64,000 bases of DNA from an uncultured Alphaproteobacteria bacterium (lineage in GTDB: Bacteria; Pseudomonadota; Alphaproteobacteria; Thalassobaculales; Thalassobaculaceae): contig CACOPQ010000001.1 of the NCBI GenBank assembly GCA_902629125.1, forward strand, positions 124,001-188,000. The letters are read 5' to 3'. Below are positions 46,208 to 55,373 of this stretch, in pieces (the stretch's first letter is position 1; each line of letters starts with the position of its first letter). The notes under the pieces were generated by a model that saw nothing but the letters and a program-made list of their open reading frames with translations, made no database searches and had not been told where the DNA came from. The position numbers were made by a program, and so were the translations under genes.

Positions 46208-46732
46208 TTAAATTCGATTCAATTGCAAGTAACTGTAGGTAAAAGAGTTATTTTGTGCGGTAAAATCTGACCTAGCAACCTCACGCCATTCATCCGTATT
46301 ATATTCAGGGAAGAATGTGTCACCATCTGGATACAAATTAACTTCAGTCTTATAAATTTTTTTTGCTATTGGTATGGCGGCTTCATAGATCCGCGCACCC
46401 CCAAATGCAATTATTTGATCTGCCCCCATAGTATGTGCATAGTCTTCTGCGTATGTTAAGGCGCATTCGAAACTTTTCACTATTGTTACTTCCGACGGAA
46501 ACGATGGTTCCGTCCGTGTGATGACTACAGTCCTTCTGCCGGGGAGGGGGCGTCCAATTGATTCATAGGTTTTTCGTCCCATAATTAACGGTTTTCCCAT
46601 GGTAAGTTCTTTTACTCTTACAAGATCTTCAGGAAGATGCCAAGGAAGCCCGCCTTTCGCTCCTATAACACCGTTAGCAGCAACGGCAACAACCAACACT
46701 AATTCCGGCCTCGTATTTAGACTAATATTCAT
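46208..46732 (-). CDS. folA: Dihydrofolate reductase
   Basis: The protein has 174 residues. DHFR marks: VVAVAANGVIGAKGGLPWHLPEDL (two adjoining blocks, about 13-36), MGRKTYESIGRPLPGRR (about 52-68) and IIAFGGARIYEAAI (about 108). The acidic residue is in PEDL. It reduces dihydrofolate with NADPH, needed to recycle the folate oxidised by thymidylate synthase, whose gene abuts it directly upstream. Confidence 0.95.
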   Translation of the reverse strand: MNISLNTRPELVLVVAVAANGVIGAKGGLPWHLPEDLVRVKELTMGKPLIMGRKTYESIGRPLPGRRTVVITRTEPSFPSEVTIVKSFECALTYAEDYAHTMGADQIIAFGGARIYEAAIPIAKKIYKTEVNLYPDGDTFFPEYNTDEWREVARSDFTAQNNSFTYSYLQLNRI

Positions 46733-47527
46733 TTAAACAGCTACTTTGGCAGCTATATGCGGGTCAGGATCATAGTCTGTGAGAGTAAAATCGTCGTAAG
46801 AAAAATCAAAAATATCCATAACACTTTGATTCATTTGCAGTCGCGGTAACGATTTTGGCTTTCTAGCGAGTTGTTCCTTCACTTGCCTCAGATGATTTTT
46901 ATAAATGTGAGCATCACCCATAGTATGGATAAACTCTCCAGGGGAGTATTTTGTTACCTGCGCAAGCATCAAAGTTAAAAGCGCGTAGGATGCAATATTG
47001 AAAGGGACACCTAAAAAGATATCTGCACTTCGCTGGTACAACTGACACGAGAGCTTTCCATCAGCAACATAAAACTGAAAAAGACAATGACATGGCGGCA
47101 GTGCCATTTCCTTTAACAGTGCCGGGTTCCATGCAGTCACCAAATGTCTTCGTGAATCTGGATTATTTTTGAGGCCTGAAACGAGATCTGCTATTTGGTC
47201 AATGGTTTCTCCACTATGAGCAGGCCAGGAACGCCATTGTTTACCATATACAGGGCCCAATTCACCGGTTTCATCGGCCCATTCATTCCAAATACGAACG
47301 CCATGTTTATTTAGGTAAGTTATATTTGTATCGCCATTCAAAAACCAAATTAACTCGTGAATTATGGACTTTAAATGTAGTTTTTTTGTTGTCAGCATCG
47401 GGAACCCATCTTCAAGGTTAAATCTCATCTGGTGACCAAAAATAGAAAGTGTACCCACTCCTGTTCTATCCACTTTTTCTGAGCCTTTGGTCAACACTAG
47501 ACGCATTAAATCGAGGTATTGTTTCAT
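46733..47527 (-). CDS. thyA: Thymidylate synthase
   Basis: Starting at the ATG at 47527 gives 264 residues, the length of E. coli ThyA, and an N-terminus [12 protein letters not shown]; an earlier start would add nine. Catalytic Cys is in [12 protein letters not shown] (about 146), phosphate-binding Arg in [18 protein letters not shown] (about 166). It makes dTMP from dUMP with methylene-tetrahydrofolate. It is followed at once by folA, the classic pairing. Confidence 0.96.
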   Translation of the reverse strand: MKQYLDLMRLVLTKGSEKVDRTGVGTLSIFGHQMRFNLEDGFPMLTTKKLHLKSIIHELIWFLNGDTNITYLNKHGVRIWNEWADETGELGPVYGKQWRSWPAHSGETIDQIADLVSGLKNNPDSRRHLVTAWNPALLKEMALPPCHCLFQFYVADGKLSCQLYQRSADIFLGVPFNIASYALLTLMLAQVTKYSPGEFIHTMGDAHIYKNHLRQVKEQLARKPKSLPRLQMNQSVMDIFDFSYDDFTLTDYDPDPHIAAKVAV

Positions 47528-47668
47528 CGAAATGCCATATTTTCTATCCTGCAAAATTTTTAAAGGTTATCTCTCGACTTCCCGCGATAAGAAAGTACAG
47601 TATCAAAAATTTAAAATCCACCTTGTAAACGAGAAAATCTCTGGGACTTACGTACAGAAAGCGTTCCA

Positions 47669-49186
47669 ATGACCAGCGAACTTGAATTTATCCTTAAAAA
47701 AGCACAAAAGCTCATCAGGCAAAAAAAAATAGCCCCAGCTGAGACCCTGTTGCTAGATGAATATAAGGATTGGGCTAACCATCCTTTAATTAATATGGCG
47801 CTTGGCGAGATTTTTTTTCTTAAACGCGATGCGACTAGGTCTCTGCAATATCTCGAAATTGCCTACGAACACGGCAAAAATATACCGGGCGTCGTTGTTT
47901 CGTTCGCAGAAAAACTCAGTTTGAATGATGAAATCACGCGGGCCAAGGGAGTGCTACAAGTTGCGTTACTAAGCTCCCCCTGTGACAAAGGGTTACTAAA
48001 GAGCTATGCAAATTTTTGTCAAACCGATCAAAACCCTCTAGAAAGTCTCAAGTTTAATTCTAGGCTTCTCTTGCTTTTTCCTGATGATTCAACAATTCAT
48101 GCGAATATAGCAGAAGTATATGCTGCGTTGGATAATCATGAAAAATCCTTGGAGCACCAAAATATTGCGATAAAATACGATTCTGGCAGCCAGATACGAC
48201 TTAATCGAGCAATAACGCTTTTGACCATGGAGAAATATCAAGAAGGTTGGGCAGAATACGAAAGCCGCTTAGGGCATGATATTATTTCATCACCTCGACG
48301 GCGCCTGCGTATCCCCAGATGGAATCGGCAACCGCTCCAAAATAAAACAATTCTAGTCTGCAGTGAGCAAGGCGTTGGTGACGAACTGTATTTCTCTTCC
48401 TACCTACCTAGGCTAATTGAAATATCCGGAAGGGTCATTCTCGAAACAGATCCGCGTTTAATACAACTTTTCAAAGAGTCACTTGGAGAAATAAATGTCT
48501 TCCCATACTCAAGAAGATTAGCATATGAACAACCCGTTTTTACTTATGGCTGGCTACCAAAGTCTATTTACCCTGACTTTTATATCGACTTAGCAAGCTT
48601 ACCACATTTCCTCTTTGAAGAGGGGATAAAGCCTCTGAATAAATTTGGTTATCTAAAAATTTCAAAAAACACGCATGATTACTGGACGAAATACCTTTTC
48701 GATATCTCTGGTGGCAGACCAATTGTTGGGCTGTGTTGGAGGAGTGGTTTAAATACTACAGACCGTCAACACTGGTACCCTCCCCTAAACCTGTGGGAGC
48801 AAGTTCTAACCATACCCGATATTTGTTTTCTAAGCTTACAATATGATGACGATGACGAAGACATTAGATTTTTTAAAGAACAGTTTGATGTTTCTTTTAT
48901 TAAACTTTCCAACATTGACCTGAAGAATGATTTTAAAAATCTTGGGGCAATATGCACTGCATTGACAGGCGTGATAGCACCGTCTACCACCGTGGCACAC
49001 CTAGCTGCGGCAGTTGGGAAAAGAACTATCATTGTCGAAAAAACGAGGACATGGTGTCCAAGGGTCAATGGCTTAGATACTTTTCTTCCATGCATTAGAA
49101 GAATATTCCCTCCAAATGCTGGGGACTGGGAATGGGTTTTCAATAATGCACGAAAGGAGCTAAACAATTGGCTTTTAGATGAATGA
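47669..49186 (+). CDS. TPR protein with C-terminal glycosyltransferase-like domain
   Basis: The protein has 505 residues with no signal peptide. The first 220 or so form TPR-like helical repeats (AETLLLDEYKDWANHPLINMA, TRSLQYLEIAYEHG, ESLKFNSRLLLLFPDD, EKSLEHQNIAIKYDSG). After a linker with a WAEYESRL motif, the C-terminal half (about 225-500) has ILVCSEQGVGDELYF, IVGLCWRSG and late APSTTVAHLAAAVGK, as in glycosyltransferase-9/41-like GT-B folds joined to TPRs. The donor and acceptor are unknown; a protein- or polysaccharide-modifying role is possible. It lies just upstream of the tmRNA gene. Confidence 0.65.
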   Translation: MTSELEFILKKAQKLIRQKKIAPAETLLLDEYKDWANHPLINMALGEIFFLKRDATRSLQYLEIAYEHGKNIPGVVVSFAEKLSLNDEITRAKGVLQVALLSSPCDKGLLKSYANFCQTDQNPLESLKFNSRLLLLFPDDSTIHANIAEVYAALDNHEKSLEHQNIAIKYDSGSQIRLNRAITLLTMEKYQEGWAEYESRLGHDIISSPRRRLRIPRWNRQPLQNKTILVCSEQGVGDELYFSSYLPRLIEISGRVILETDPRLIQLFKESLGEINVFPYSRRLAYEQPVFTYGWLPKSIYPDFYIDLASLPHFLFEEGIKPLNKFGYLKISKNTHDYWTKYLFDISGGRPIVGLCWRSGLNTTDRQHWYPPLNLWEQVLTIPDICFLSLQYDDDDEDIRFFKEQFDVSFIKLSNIDLKNDFKNLGAICTALTGVIAPSTTVAHLAAAVGKRTIIVEKTRTWCPRVNGLDTFLPCIRRIFPPNAGDWEWVFNNARKELNNWLLDE

Positions 49187-49212
49187 TTTTTAAGTTAAGC
49201 ACGGTATCCATA

Positions 49213-49241
49213 CTTCCAAATAAATTTTAATAGCGTATACT
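49213..49241 (+). promoter_or_regulatory. Candidate promoter of the tmRNA gene
   Basis: TATACT at 49236-49241 makes a good -10; CTTCCA 17 bases upstream is a weak -35. A small hairpin, GTTGG-N6-CCAAC (49248-49263), would lie at the 5' end of the precursor transcript. Confidence 0.4.
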
Positions 49242-49263
49242 CCTACTGTTGGTTTTTGCCAAC

Positions 49264-49560
49264 TATAGCAATAAACGAAGCGTGGAATAAGCGTAGCGGA
49301 CCCGGGGGCAGTACCCGGCGCCTCCACCACTAGGATCAGTCTGTCTTCGGGGGCGAACCAGGATCGACGCGCGTAATAAAGACGTTTTTTTTGCTCGGTA
49401 TGGTACCGCCGTTATCGGGCTTTTATAATAGTTGCAAACGACAACTATGCGGAGGCACGCCTCGCTGCTTAAGCAGTCGGGCAAGCCCAACTAAACTCCA
49501 TGTGGTTCGCACCGCATGGCGGGGTTCGGGGTGCACCTGGCAACAGAAGCGCCTCACTTG
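49264..49560 (+). ncRNA. ssrA: Transfer-messenger RNA, circularly permuted two-piece form
   Basis: The parts occur in permuted order. First comes the 3' acceptor piece with T arm CCGGG-GGCAGTA-CCCGG and CGCCTCC-ACCA, ending at 49329. A short spacer of about 19 bases follows, to be removed. Then comes the 5' coding piece starting GGGGGCG at 49349. GGGGGCG pairs over all seven positions with CGCCTCC (one G-U), making the acceptor stem. The coding piece holds the tag frame (49434-49472), then structured sequence to about 49560. The outer ends are approximate. The RNA rescues stalled ribosomes with SmpB; the two-piece form is characteristic of Alphaproteobacteria. sspB follows on the same strand. 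Confidence 0.93.
49434..49472 (+). other. tmRNA proteolysis-tag reading frame
   Basis: GCA resume codon followed by codons for ANDNYAEARLAA in total and a TAA stop. The tag ends in LAA, the signal for ClpXP, and its ANDNYAE part is the type recognised by alphaproteobacterial SspB. Confidence 0.93.
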
Positions 49561-49589
49561 TAAAAGCTTGAGAGGGTAAAAGTATTAGA

Positions 49590-50087
49590 ATGGCAGAACA
49601 ACAGTTCCTATATGACATGATGGTACAAGAAGCGCTGCGGAGCGTTGTTCGACAATCACTTACGCAGGTCTGCAAAGATGGTTTTCGTGGCGATCACCAT
49701 TTTTACATTACGTTCAAAACACAAGCGCCAAAAGTAACACTTCCAGATTTTCTGCATCAGCAATATCCCGACGAAATGACTATTGTTCTGCAACATCAAT
49801 TCTGGAATTTACAGGTAAATGAAGATTATTTTGAAGTTGAGTTGAGCTTCAATGATAAACGTGAAAACCTTGTAATTCCCTTTGGAGCAATAACAGGGTT
49901 TGCTGACCCCTCAGTCAAATTTGGCCTCCAATTCGACGAAATCACAAGCAGAGAATCAATACCTAGTGAGGAAATCAGCATGGAAAAAACGGCGACGCAG
50001 ACTACAAACCTGAACAATAAAAGTGAAAAGTCTGGAGAAGTTGTCTCACTAGATCATTTTAGAAAAAAAACTGACCGTAAAACCTGA
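49590..50087 (+). CDS. sspB: SspB-type ClpXP adaptor
   Basis: The protein has 165 residues. The folded part (about 1-115) fits the SspB-alpha family: LYDMMVQEALRSVVRQSL, then HHFYITFKTQAPKVTLPDF, then PDEMTIVLQHQFWNLQV and an FGAITGFADPSVKFGLQF strand. A flexible charged tail ends in VVSLDHFRKK, which in this family docks on the ClpX N-domain. It tethers ssrA-tagged proteins to ClpXP. Its gene comes directly after the tmRNA gene on the same strand, with GAGAGGG as ribosome site. Confidence 0.92.
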   Translation: MAEQQFLYDMMVQEALRSVVRQSLTQVCKDGFRGDHHFYITFKTQAPKVTLPDFLHQQYPDEMTIVLQHQFWNLQVNEDYFEVELSFNDKRENLVIPFGAITGFADPSVKFGLQFDEITSRESIPSEEISMEKTATQTTNLNNKSEKSGEVVSLDHFRKKTDRKT

Positions 50088-50181
50088 GATGCCGTCTCGT
50101 AAAAAAGTTTCTTTTACTGATATTCTTATTTGGTACAAAACCTTGTTTCTAAACACTTCTGGATTTTATTAGGTTGTTTTT

Positions 50182-51588
50182 TTAAGATGACTTATTTGGG
50201 CCGATCATTTTTTCAGGTCTTACAACTTCATCGAATGTTTTAGCGTCAACAAAACCAAGTTTGACTGCCTCTTCCTTAAGGGTAGTTCCGTTTTCATGCG
50301 CTTTTTTTGCTACAATCGAGGCATTGTCGTATCCAATTTTAGGCGCCAAGGCAGTAACAAGCATAAGACTTTCTTGCATTAACTTATCTATCCTACTTTC
50401 ATTTGCACGTATGCCGATTAAGCAATTTTCGGCAAATGCTGAGCATGAATCGCTTAATAATTGGATGGATTGCAAAACATTATAAGCTATCATTGGTTTA
50501 TAAACATTGAGCTCGAAATGACCTTGTGAGCCAGCAAAACTAACGGCAGCATCATTACCAAGTACTTGAATACACACTTGCGTTAGAGCTTCCACTTGGG
50601 TTGGATTGACTTTACCCGGCATAATTGAACTTCCAGGTTCATTTTCAGGGAGAATTAGCTCTCCCAACCCGCTACGGGGACCAGATCCTAGAAGTCGAAT
50701 GTCATTGGCAATCTTAAATAAAGAAATAGCGGCTATTTTAATTGCTCCAGACATCTCGACCATTGCATCGTGCGAAGCTAACGCCTCAAACTTATTGGGC
50801 GCTGAAACGAAGGGTAATCTAGTAATCTCTGCTATCTTCTCTGCGACAGCTTCAGCCCAACCATATTCGGTACTGAGACCGGTACCAACTGCGGTTCCAC
50901 CCTGCGCCAATTCATAGATACTTGCCAGTGCTGAGTTTATTCTTTCAATCGCCATTTTTATCTGATGCGCGTAACCAGAAAACTCTTGTCCCAAAGTCAG
51001 TGGAGTAGCATCCATTGTATGGGTGCGGCCAATTTTTATGATGTCTTTAAATTCAGTAACTTTATCATCCATAACTTTCGACAAGTTTTTCAAACTAGGT
51101 AGCAGGAGCCTATCAACCTCTGTGGCCGTTGCTATGTGCATCGCTGTTGGGAAAGTATCATTTGAAGACTGACTCATATTACAATCATCGTTTGGATGGA
51201 TCGGGTTCTTCGAACCTATTTCTCCATTTAGAATTTCTATTGCGCGATTCGCGATTACTTCATTAGCGTTCATATTCGATTGTGTGCCCGAACCAGTTTG
51301 CCAGACAACGAGAGGAAAATGATCATCAAGATCCCCAGCTATTACCTCATCAGCTGCTTTAATTATTGCTGCTGCCTTCTTGTCGGTTAATTTGCCAGTG
51401 TCTCTATTCGTAATTGCACTCGCTTTTTTTATTACACCCAATGCTCGTACTATCGAAAGCGGTTGTCTTTCCCAGCCGATTGGAAAGTTCACGATTGAGC
51501 GCTGCGTTTGAGCTCCCCAGTATTTTTGGGTTGGAACTTGAATGGGGCCAAAGCTATCGCTCTCTGTGCGAAAGGTTGTTTCCTGCAT
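50182..51588 (-). CDS. fumC: Class II fumarate hydratase
   Basis: A 468-residue member of the fumarase/aspartase superfamily. Marks: [18 protein letters not shown] (about 103-120), [13 protein letters not shown] (about 145), [17 protein letters not shown] (about 190) and the signature loop [13 protein letters not shown] (about 322) with the catalytic Ser. It catalyses fumarate hydration to malate in the TCA cycle and needs no Fe-S cluster. It stands alone with its own candidate promoter upstream. Confidence 0.96.
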   Translation of the reverse strand: MQETTFRTESDSFGPIQVPTQKYWGAQTQRSIVNFPIGWERQPLSIVRALGVIKKASAITNRDTGKLTDKKAAAIIKAADEVIAGDLDDHFPLVVWQTGSGTQSNMNANEVIANRAIEILNGEIGSKNPIHPNDDCNMSQSSNDTFPTAMHIATATEVDRLLLPSLKNLSKVMDDKVTEFKDIIKIGRTHTMDATPLTLGQEFSGYAHQIKMAIERINSALASIYELAQGGTAVGTGLSTEYGWAEAVAEKIAEITRLPFVSAPNKFEALASHDAMVEMSGAIKIAAISLFKIANDIRLLGSGPRSGLGELILPENEPGSSIMPGKVNPTQVEALTQVCIQVLGNDAAVSFAGSQGHFELNVYKPMIAYNVLQSIQLLSDSCSAFAENCLIGIRANESRIDKLMQESLMLVTALAPKIGYDNASIVAKKAHENGTTLKEEAVKLGFVDAKTFDEVVRPEKMIGPNKSS

Positions 51589-52101
51589 TTTTAAACCTCT
51601 TTGTCAGTATCTTTCTAGTGGTTGACGAGTTGGAAAATTATAAATTGTCAACCGCATGTTTGACAAACGATTATACACTTATGGCTGCAGTATAAAAGTG
51701 GCTGACAAATGCTTAGCATGAACCCGTTCTTAAAGATTTTCCGTGACAGTGGAATATTAGTTTTTATCACAGCCAATTCCGACAACACATAAATTTGGTT
51801 TCTCGTACACCTCATCTTTTAGGACGATTCAGATAAGATAAAACAAGATATATAAATCAAACGTCGTATCTAAAACAATAAAAATCCCTGCTGGCAGCAT
51901 ATGAGTTTATTTAAGCGGCACACTAAAAGTTACTATAACAAGAAGTTTTTTAACCGATCTATTACTATCTCAATCAATAAATACTGGTCGTCTTAGTCTC
52001 CGATATAGCTCTGTTTTTTTTTAGCACAATAGAATTTATTGATTATTGACTCCATAAAAGGATATTGATCTAAAAAAACTCCATTCAACTTGGATTGAAG
52101 A
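51589..52101. other. 513-base intergenic region between fumC and apt starts
   Basis: The genes on both sides point outward, so this holds two promoters. Apart from the fumC promoter and its palindromes near 51620-51668, I see only AT-rich sequence with a run of nine T (about 52013-52021). A 24-codon frame starting ATGAACCCG near 51718 has no supporting features. No RNA gene was recognised. Confidence 0.5.
51620..51668 (-). promoter_or_regulatory. Candidate fumC promoter with overlapping palindromes
   Basis: On the minus strand, TTGTCA (51661-51666) and TATAAT (51637-51642) are 18 bases apart and about 50 bases before the fumC ATG. A perfect palindrome GTTTG-A-CAAAC (51658-51668) covers the -35, and a GGTTGAC/GTCAACC pair (51620-51626 and 51647-51653) flanks the -10. 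These could be operator sites for a regulator; which one is unknown. Confidence 0.45.
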
Positions 52102-52632
52102 ATGCCAAAAAGTATTGATCTCGAGAAAACAATTGCTAAAGTTCCCGATTACCCAAAACCGGGTGTCCTTTATTATGATATTTCGACACTCCTTATGAAT
52201 GCACAAGCTTGGAAAGTAACGGTGAAAAGACTAGCACGTGAAATTAGTCAGTATGAGCCGGATATAATAGCAGGTATAGAATCCAGGGGCTTCTTGCTGG
52301 CAAGTCCCCTAGCACTCGAATTATCGATTGGAGTTCAGATGATAAGGAAAAAAGGGAAACTACCTGGAACAACTCTCGCGCACAGCTACGACCTAGAATA
52401 CGGTCATGACACACTAGAAGTTCAGAAAAATTCCGCTTTAAATGGCAAACGCGTTGCAATTGTTGATGACATTTTTGCAACGGGAGGAACGCTGAACGCT
52501 GCAACAACTCTGATCCGAAAGCAAGGCTCTAATGTAGTTTGCTCTGCATGTATTCTGGAATTAGCTTTCCTGAAAGGAAAAGACAAACTTGACACGCCTT
52601 TCATTTCACTTAGCCAAGTGAATGAAGTGTAA
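52102..52632 (+). CDS. apt: Adenine phosphoribosyltransferase
   Basis: The protein has 176 residues. The type I PRTase loop is VAIVDDIFATGGTLNAA (about 117-133), the family's PRPP-binding motif. Further Apt marks are VPDYPKPGVLYYDIS (about 14-28), IAGIESRGFLLASPLA (about 55-70) and MIRKKGKLPG (about 80). It salvages adenine to AMP. Stands alone on the plus strand, converging with the thiolase gene. Confidence 0.95.
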   Translation: MPKSIDLEKTIAKVPDYPKPGVLYYDISTLLMNAQAWKVTVKRLAREISQYEPDIIAGIESRGFLLASPLALELSIGVQMIRKKGKLPGTTLAHSYDLEYGHDTLEVQKNSALNGKRVAIVDDIFATGGTLNAATTLIRKQGSNVVCSACILELAFLKGKDKLDTPFISLSQVNEV

Positions 52633-52656
52633 TATTTTTTATTAAGAAGCTTTCTG

Positions 52657-53823
52657 CTAACGAATTGCCTCCAGAATGGATACGTAATTAGCTACGACCA
52701 CGCCTCCCATATTAAAGATACCCCCAAGATTGGCATCCTTGACCTGCATCTCACCTGCTTCACCCCTCACCTGCATAGCGGTAAGAACGTGCATTGAGAC
52801 ACCTGTGGCACCAATCGGATGTCCTTTAGCTTTAAGTCCACCTGACGGATTAACTGGCAACCTTCCATCCTTTTGCGTCAGTCCTTCGGTTACAACGCGA
52901 GCACCTTCTCCTGGCTCAGCGAGCCCCATTGCCTCATATTCAAGAAGTTCTGCTGTGGTAAAGCAATCATGGGTTTCAACAAACGATAAGTCATTGAGGG
53001 TAACACTTGCCATTTGCAGCGCGTCATTCCATGCCCTAGCACACCCGTCGAAACTTAAAATATCGCGCTTGGACATGGGTAGAAAATCGTTAACGTGTGC
53101 ACGTGATCGTATCGCTACGGCTTTGCGACAACCCAATGCTGTTGCAGTGTCGGCCAAAACGACAGCTGCTGCCCCATCGGAAACAAGAGAGCAATCCGTT
53201 CGCTTCAAAGGTGACGCTACAATAGGATTTTTTTCAGACACCGTATTACAGAAATCAAACCCCAGATCTTTCCGAATTTGTGCATAAGGGTTGGAAACTC
53301 CATTCTTGTGGTTCTTTGCTGCTATCCCGGCAAGCGCCTCACTTTTATCGCCGTACTTTTGGAAATAAGCCTGCGTTATTTTTCCAAACACCCCAGCAAA
53401 GCCATCTTCTATATCAGATTCTTCCTTAAGATAGCTCGCAGAAAGTAACGCATCGCCAACCTGCGGGCCCTGAAGATCTGTCATTTTTTCTACGCCGATT
53501 ACCAAAACCACCTTGCCTCTTCGGGCTTCAATATAATCTAAGCCTTGATGTACAGCGGCGCTACCTGTCGCACACGCATTTTCAACCCGTGTAGAAGGCT
53601 TGAAACGCAACGCATCCGAGGATTGAAAAACCAGGCTTGACGTAAAACCTTGTGGGGAAAACGCACCGCCAAAATGCCCCAAATAGATGGCGTCTATATC
53701 TGCTGGACCAAAACCTGAGTCGTTAATTGCTTCAGAAGCAACGGAACATATCATACTTTCAACGTCATCGTGATCTCTTCTACCGAAGGCAAGATGGGAC
53801 CACCCTACTATACATGCTGTCAT
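52657..53823 (-). CDS. Thiolase-family acyltransferase (SCP2-type)
   Basis: About 388 residues from the ATG at 53823, which has AGGAG nine bases upstream; that sequence itself includes an earlier in-frame ATG at 53838. Thiolase active-site residues: Cys in ENACATGSAAVHQG (about 85), His in ETHDCFTTAELLE (about 285), and His in GGLKAKGHPIGATG (about 335). The pattern fits the SCP2/lipid-transfer-protein thiolases often annotated acetyl-CoA acetyltransferase. It probably cleaves or condenses acyl-CoA; the substrate is unknown and no other beta-oxidation gene is adjacent. Confidence 0.85.
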   Translation of the reverse strand: MTACIVGWSHLAFGRRDHDDVESMICSVASEAINDSGFGPADIDAIYLGHFGGAFSPQGFTSSLVFQSSDALRFKPSTRVENACATGSAAVHQGLDYIEARRGKVVLVIGVEKMTDLQGPQVGDALLSASYLKEESDIEDGFAGVFGKITQAYFQKYGDKSEALAGIAAKNHKNGVSNPYAQIRKDLGFDFCNTVSEKNPIVASPLKRTDCSLVSDGAAAVVLADTATALGCRKAVAIRSRAHVNDFLPMSKRDILSFDGCARAWNDALQMASVTLNDLSFVETHDCFTTAELLEYEAMGLAEPGEGARVVTEGLTQKDGRLPVNPSGGLKAKGHPIGATGVSMHVLTAMQVRGEAGEMQVKDANLGGIFNMGGVVVANYVSILEAIR

Positions 53824-53897
53824 TGACGCTCTCCTCATTTCTCAAAAAGGCTTAACCGCAAAATTTTATAAGGAAATTGATGTTTTGAAAACTAAAT

Positions 53898-54383
53898 CTA
53901 ACTTTTGAGGGATTTTATCACATCGTTAGTAGACGCTTCTATGAGGCTTCCCTGGACACTTTTATCCATCTTTTCAGCAATCAATTTTGTCGCAACTCCG
54001 ATTGCCAACTCAACAGCCTGATCCCTAACATCTTTTACAGCGCTGGCTTCAGCTTGTGCAATCCTCTGGACAGCCTGTTCTTCACGCCGCTTTATTGTCG
54101 CCGCCATTACCTCTTCTGCTTGCTCTTTAAGCCTTTCAGCCTCGGCTTCAGCCTGAGCTATTATTTGCTCGGCTTCCGCTAGTGCATCGCGTTGCTGTCG
54201 CTGATAACTAGCTAGCGCTGCTTGTGCCTCTTCCCTCAAATTCTGAGTTTCATCGAGTTGACTACGGATGCGCTCGGCACGCTTATCGAGTCCTTCTGTA
54301 ATTTTTTTAGTACCTTTCCAAAGAACAAGAATTACAAATATGGCAAACGCAATCGCGACAGAAATTTCAGGCGTAATCGTCAT
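53898..54383 (-). CDS. atpF: F0F1 ATP synthase subunit b
   Basis: A 161-residue protein: an N-terminal transmembrane helix (about 6-22, ISVAIAFAIFVILVLW), then a long charged helix rich in Ala/Glu/Gln for the peripheral stalk. Its start overlaps the end of the b' gene (ATGA). Having both b and b' makes a heterodimeric stalk, usual in Alphaproteobacteria. Last gene of the F0 operon; the F1 genes are not in this window. Confidence 0.93.
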   Translation of the reverse strand: MTITPEISVAIAFAIFVILVLWKGTKKITEGLDKRAERIRSQLDETQNLREEAQAALASYQRQQRDALAEAEQIIAQAEAEAERLKEQAEEVMAATIKRREEQAVQRIAQAEASAVKDVRDQAVELAIGVATKLIAEKMDKSVQGSLIEASTNDVIKSLKS

Positions 54384-55000
54384 TGTGGACGCTCCTCCAA
54401 AGTTGCAGCAATCGCTGCATCAATATCCGCCGCTGTGACATCCACTCCTATTAACTTCTGGACCGCATTCGCCACAACTTCTTGCGCGACCGACCGTTCT
54501 AAAGAGCTTATTGGATCACCTGACGTTCCCTCAGTGCCCGTCTTTGAGGCGGCAATGCGCTTTTCCGCCTCTTCTAACATTACAGTAACCTTTACTTGCG
54601 CCGCCGACTCGGCTTCTGCACTCCGCTTCGCAATTTCTTCTTGGGCGTGGCGGGTCGCGTCCTGTGCCTTTTCTCTGGCAGCTGAAAGAGCTTTTTCGTA
54701 CTCAATACGAACTTGGTAAGCTTCCTTCTTCAGTGTTTCAGCCTTATCAAGATCATCTTCTATACGCTCCTGACGCTCTTCCAAAACTTCCGCGATGCGA
54801 GGCATTGCTAGTTTTGCCACTAAAAAATAGAGTACAATAAAGCTTATAATTAACCAGAAAACTTGCGATGAGTAGGTCGCTACGTCTAATTGGGGTAACT
54901 TTGGTCCAGAAGAGGAGCTCGCAGCAGTCGCTCCCTGCCCGAACAGAACAAGTGCTAAAAATGCTGTGGCAGCAAGGCTTGATACACGTCTTATGTTCAT
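54380..55000 (-). CDS. atpG: F0F1 ATP synthase subunit b'
   Basis: The protein has 206 residues: a signal-like hydrophobic N-terminus (about 8-26), a spacer, then a transmembrane helix (about 45-65, VFWLIISFIVLYFLVAKLAMP) and a long amphipathic stalk helix (RIAEVLEERQERIEDDLDKA in the family's usual place). The pre-sequence before the helix is typical of b' in several alphaproteobacteria. It pairs with subunit b in the peripheral stalk. The symbol atpG is used for b' in some genomes, atpF2 or atpX in others. Confidence 0.9.
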   Translation of the reverse strand: MNIRRVSSLAATAFLALVLFGQGATAASSSSGPKLPQLDVATYSSQVFWLIISFIVLYFLVAKLAMPRIAEVLEERQERIEDDLDKAETLKKEAYQVRIEYEKALSAAREKAQDATRHAQEEIAKRSAEAESAAQVKVTVMLEEAEKRIAASKTGTEGTSGDPISSLERSVAQEVVANAVQKLIGVDVTAADIDAAIAATLEERPQ

Positions 55001-55092
55001 AAAAACACCCTGGTCGACAACGAAAAGTAGTTTGAAGTTAACTATTATCTGTTTTTAATCTTCAGTTCCCGAAACTTGGGAACGGAATAGAC

Positions 55093-55320
55093 CTAGACCG
55101 CAAAAAGCAATAGAAAAGATATCAATAGTGCGAACAAAGCGATTGCTTCGGTTAGGGCAAAACCTAAGATGCCAATACCAAAAACCTCCCCGCGAGCTGC
55201 AGGGTTTCTGGCTATAGAGGATACTAAAGACGAAAAGATATTTCCAATACCTATTCCAACTCCAGCCAATGCTATCACGGCTAAACCTGCTCCGATAAAT
55301 TTTGCTGCTTCTGCTTCCAT
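55093..55320 (-). CDS. atpE: F0F1 ATP synthase subunit c
   Basis: 75 residues from the ATG at 55320, preceded by AAGGAAT; longer in-frame starts have no support. Two transmembrane hairpin helices: [20 protein letters not shown], the polar loop ARNPAARGE, then the second helix with the proton-binding Glu in [13 protein letters not shown]. It forms the rotor ring. The Glu-containing ALTEA motif fits a proton-driven enzyme rather than a sodium one, though ion choice cannot be settled by eye. Confidence 0.96.
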   Translation of the reverse strand: MEAEAAKFIGAGLAVIALAGVGIGIGNIFSSLVSSIARNPAARGEVFGIGILGFALTEAIALFALLISFLLLFAV

Positions 55321-55373
55321 AATTTTATTCCTTCTTTTTTTGTTAGTAATTAATAAATTTGATTGCGTAATCC

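Noticed and set aside
51718-51792. Short frame starting ATGAACCCG in the fumC-apt gap
   Set aside because: Only 24 codons, no convincing ribosome site and no recognisable sequence.
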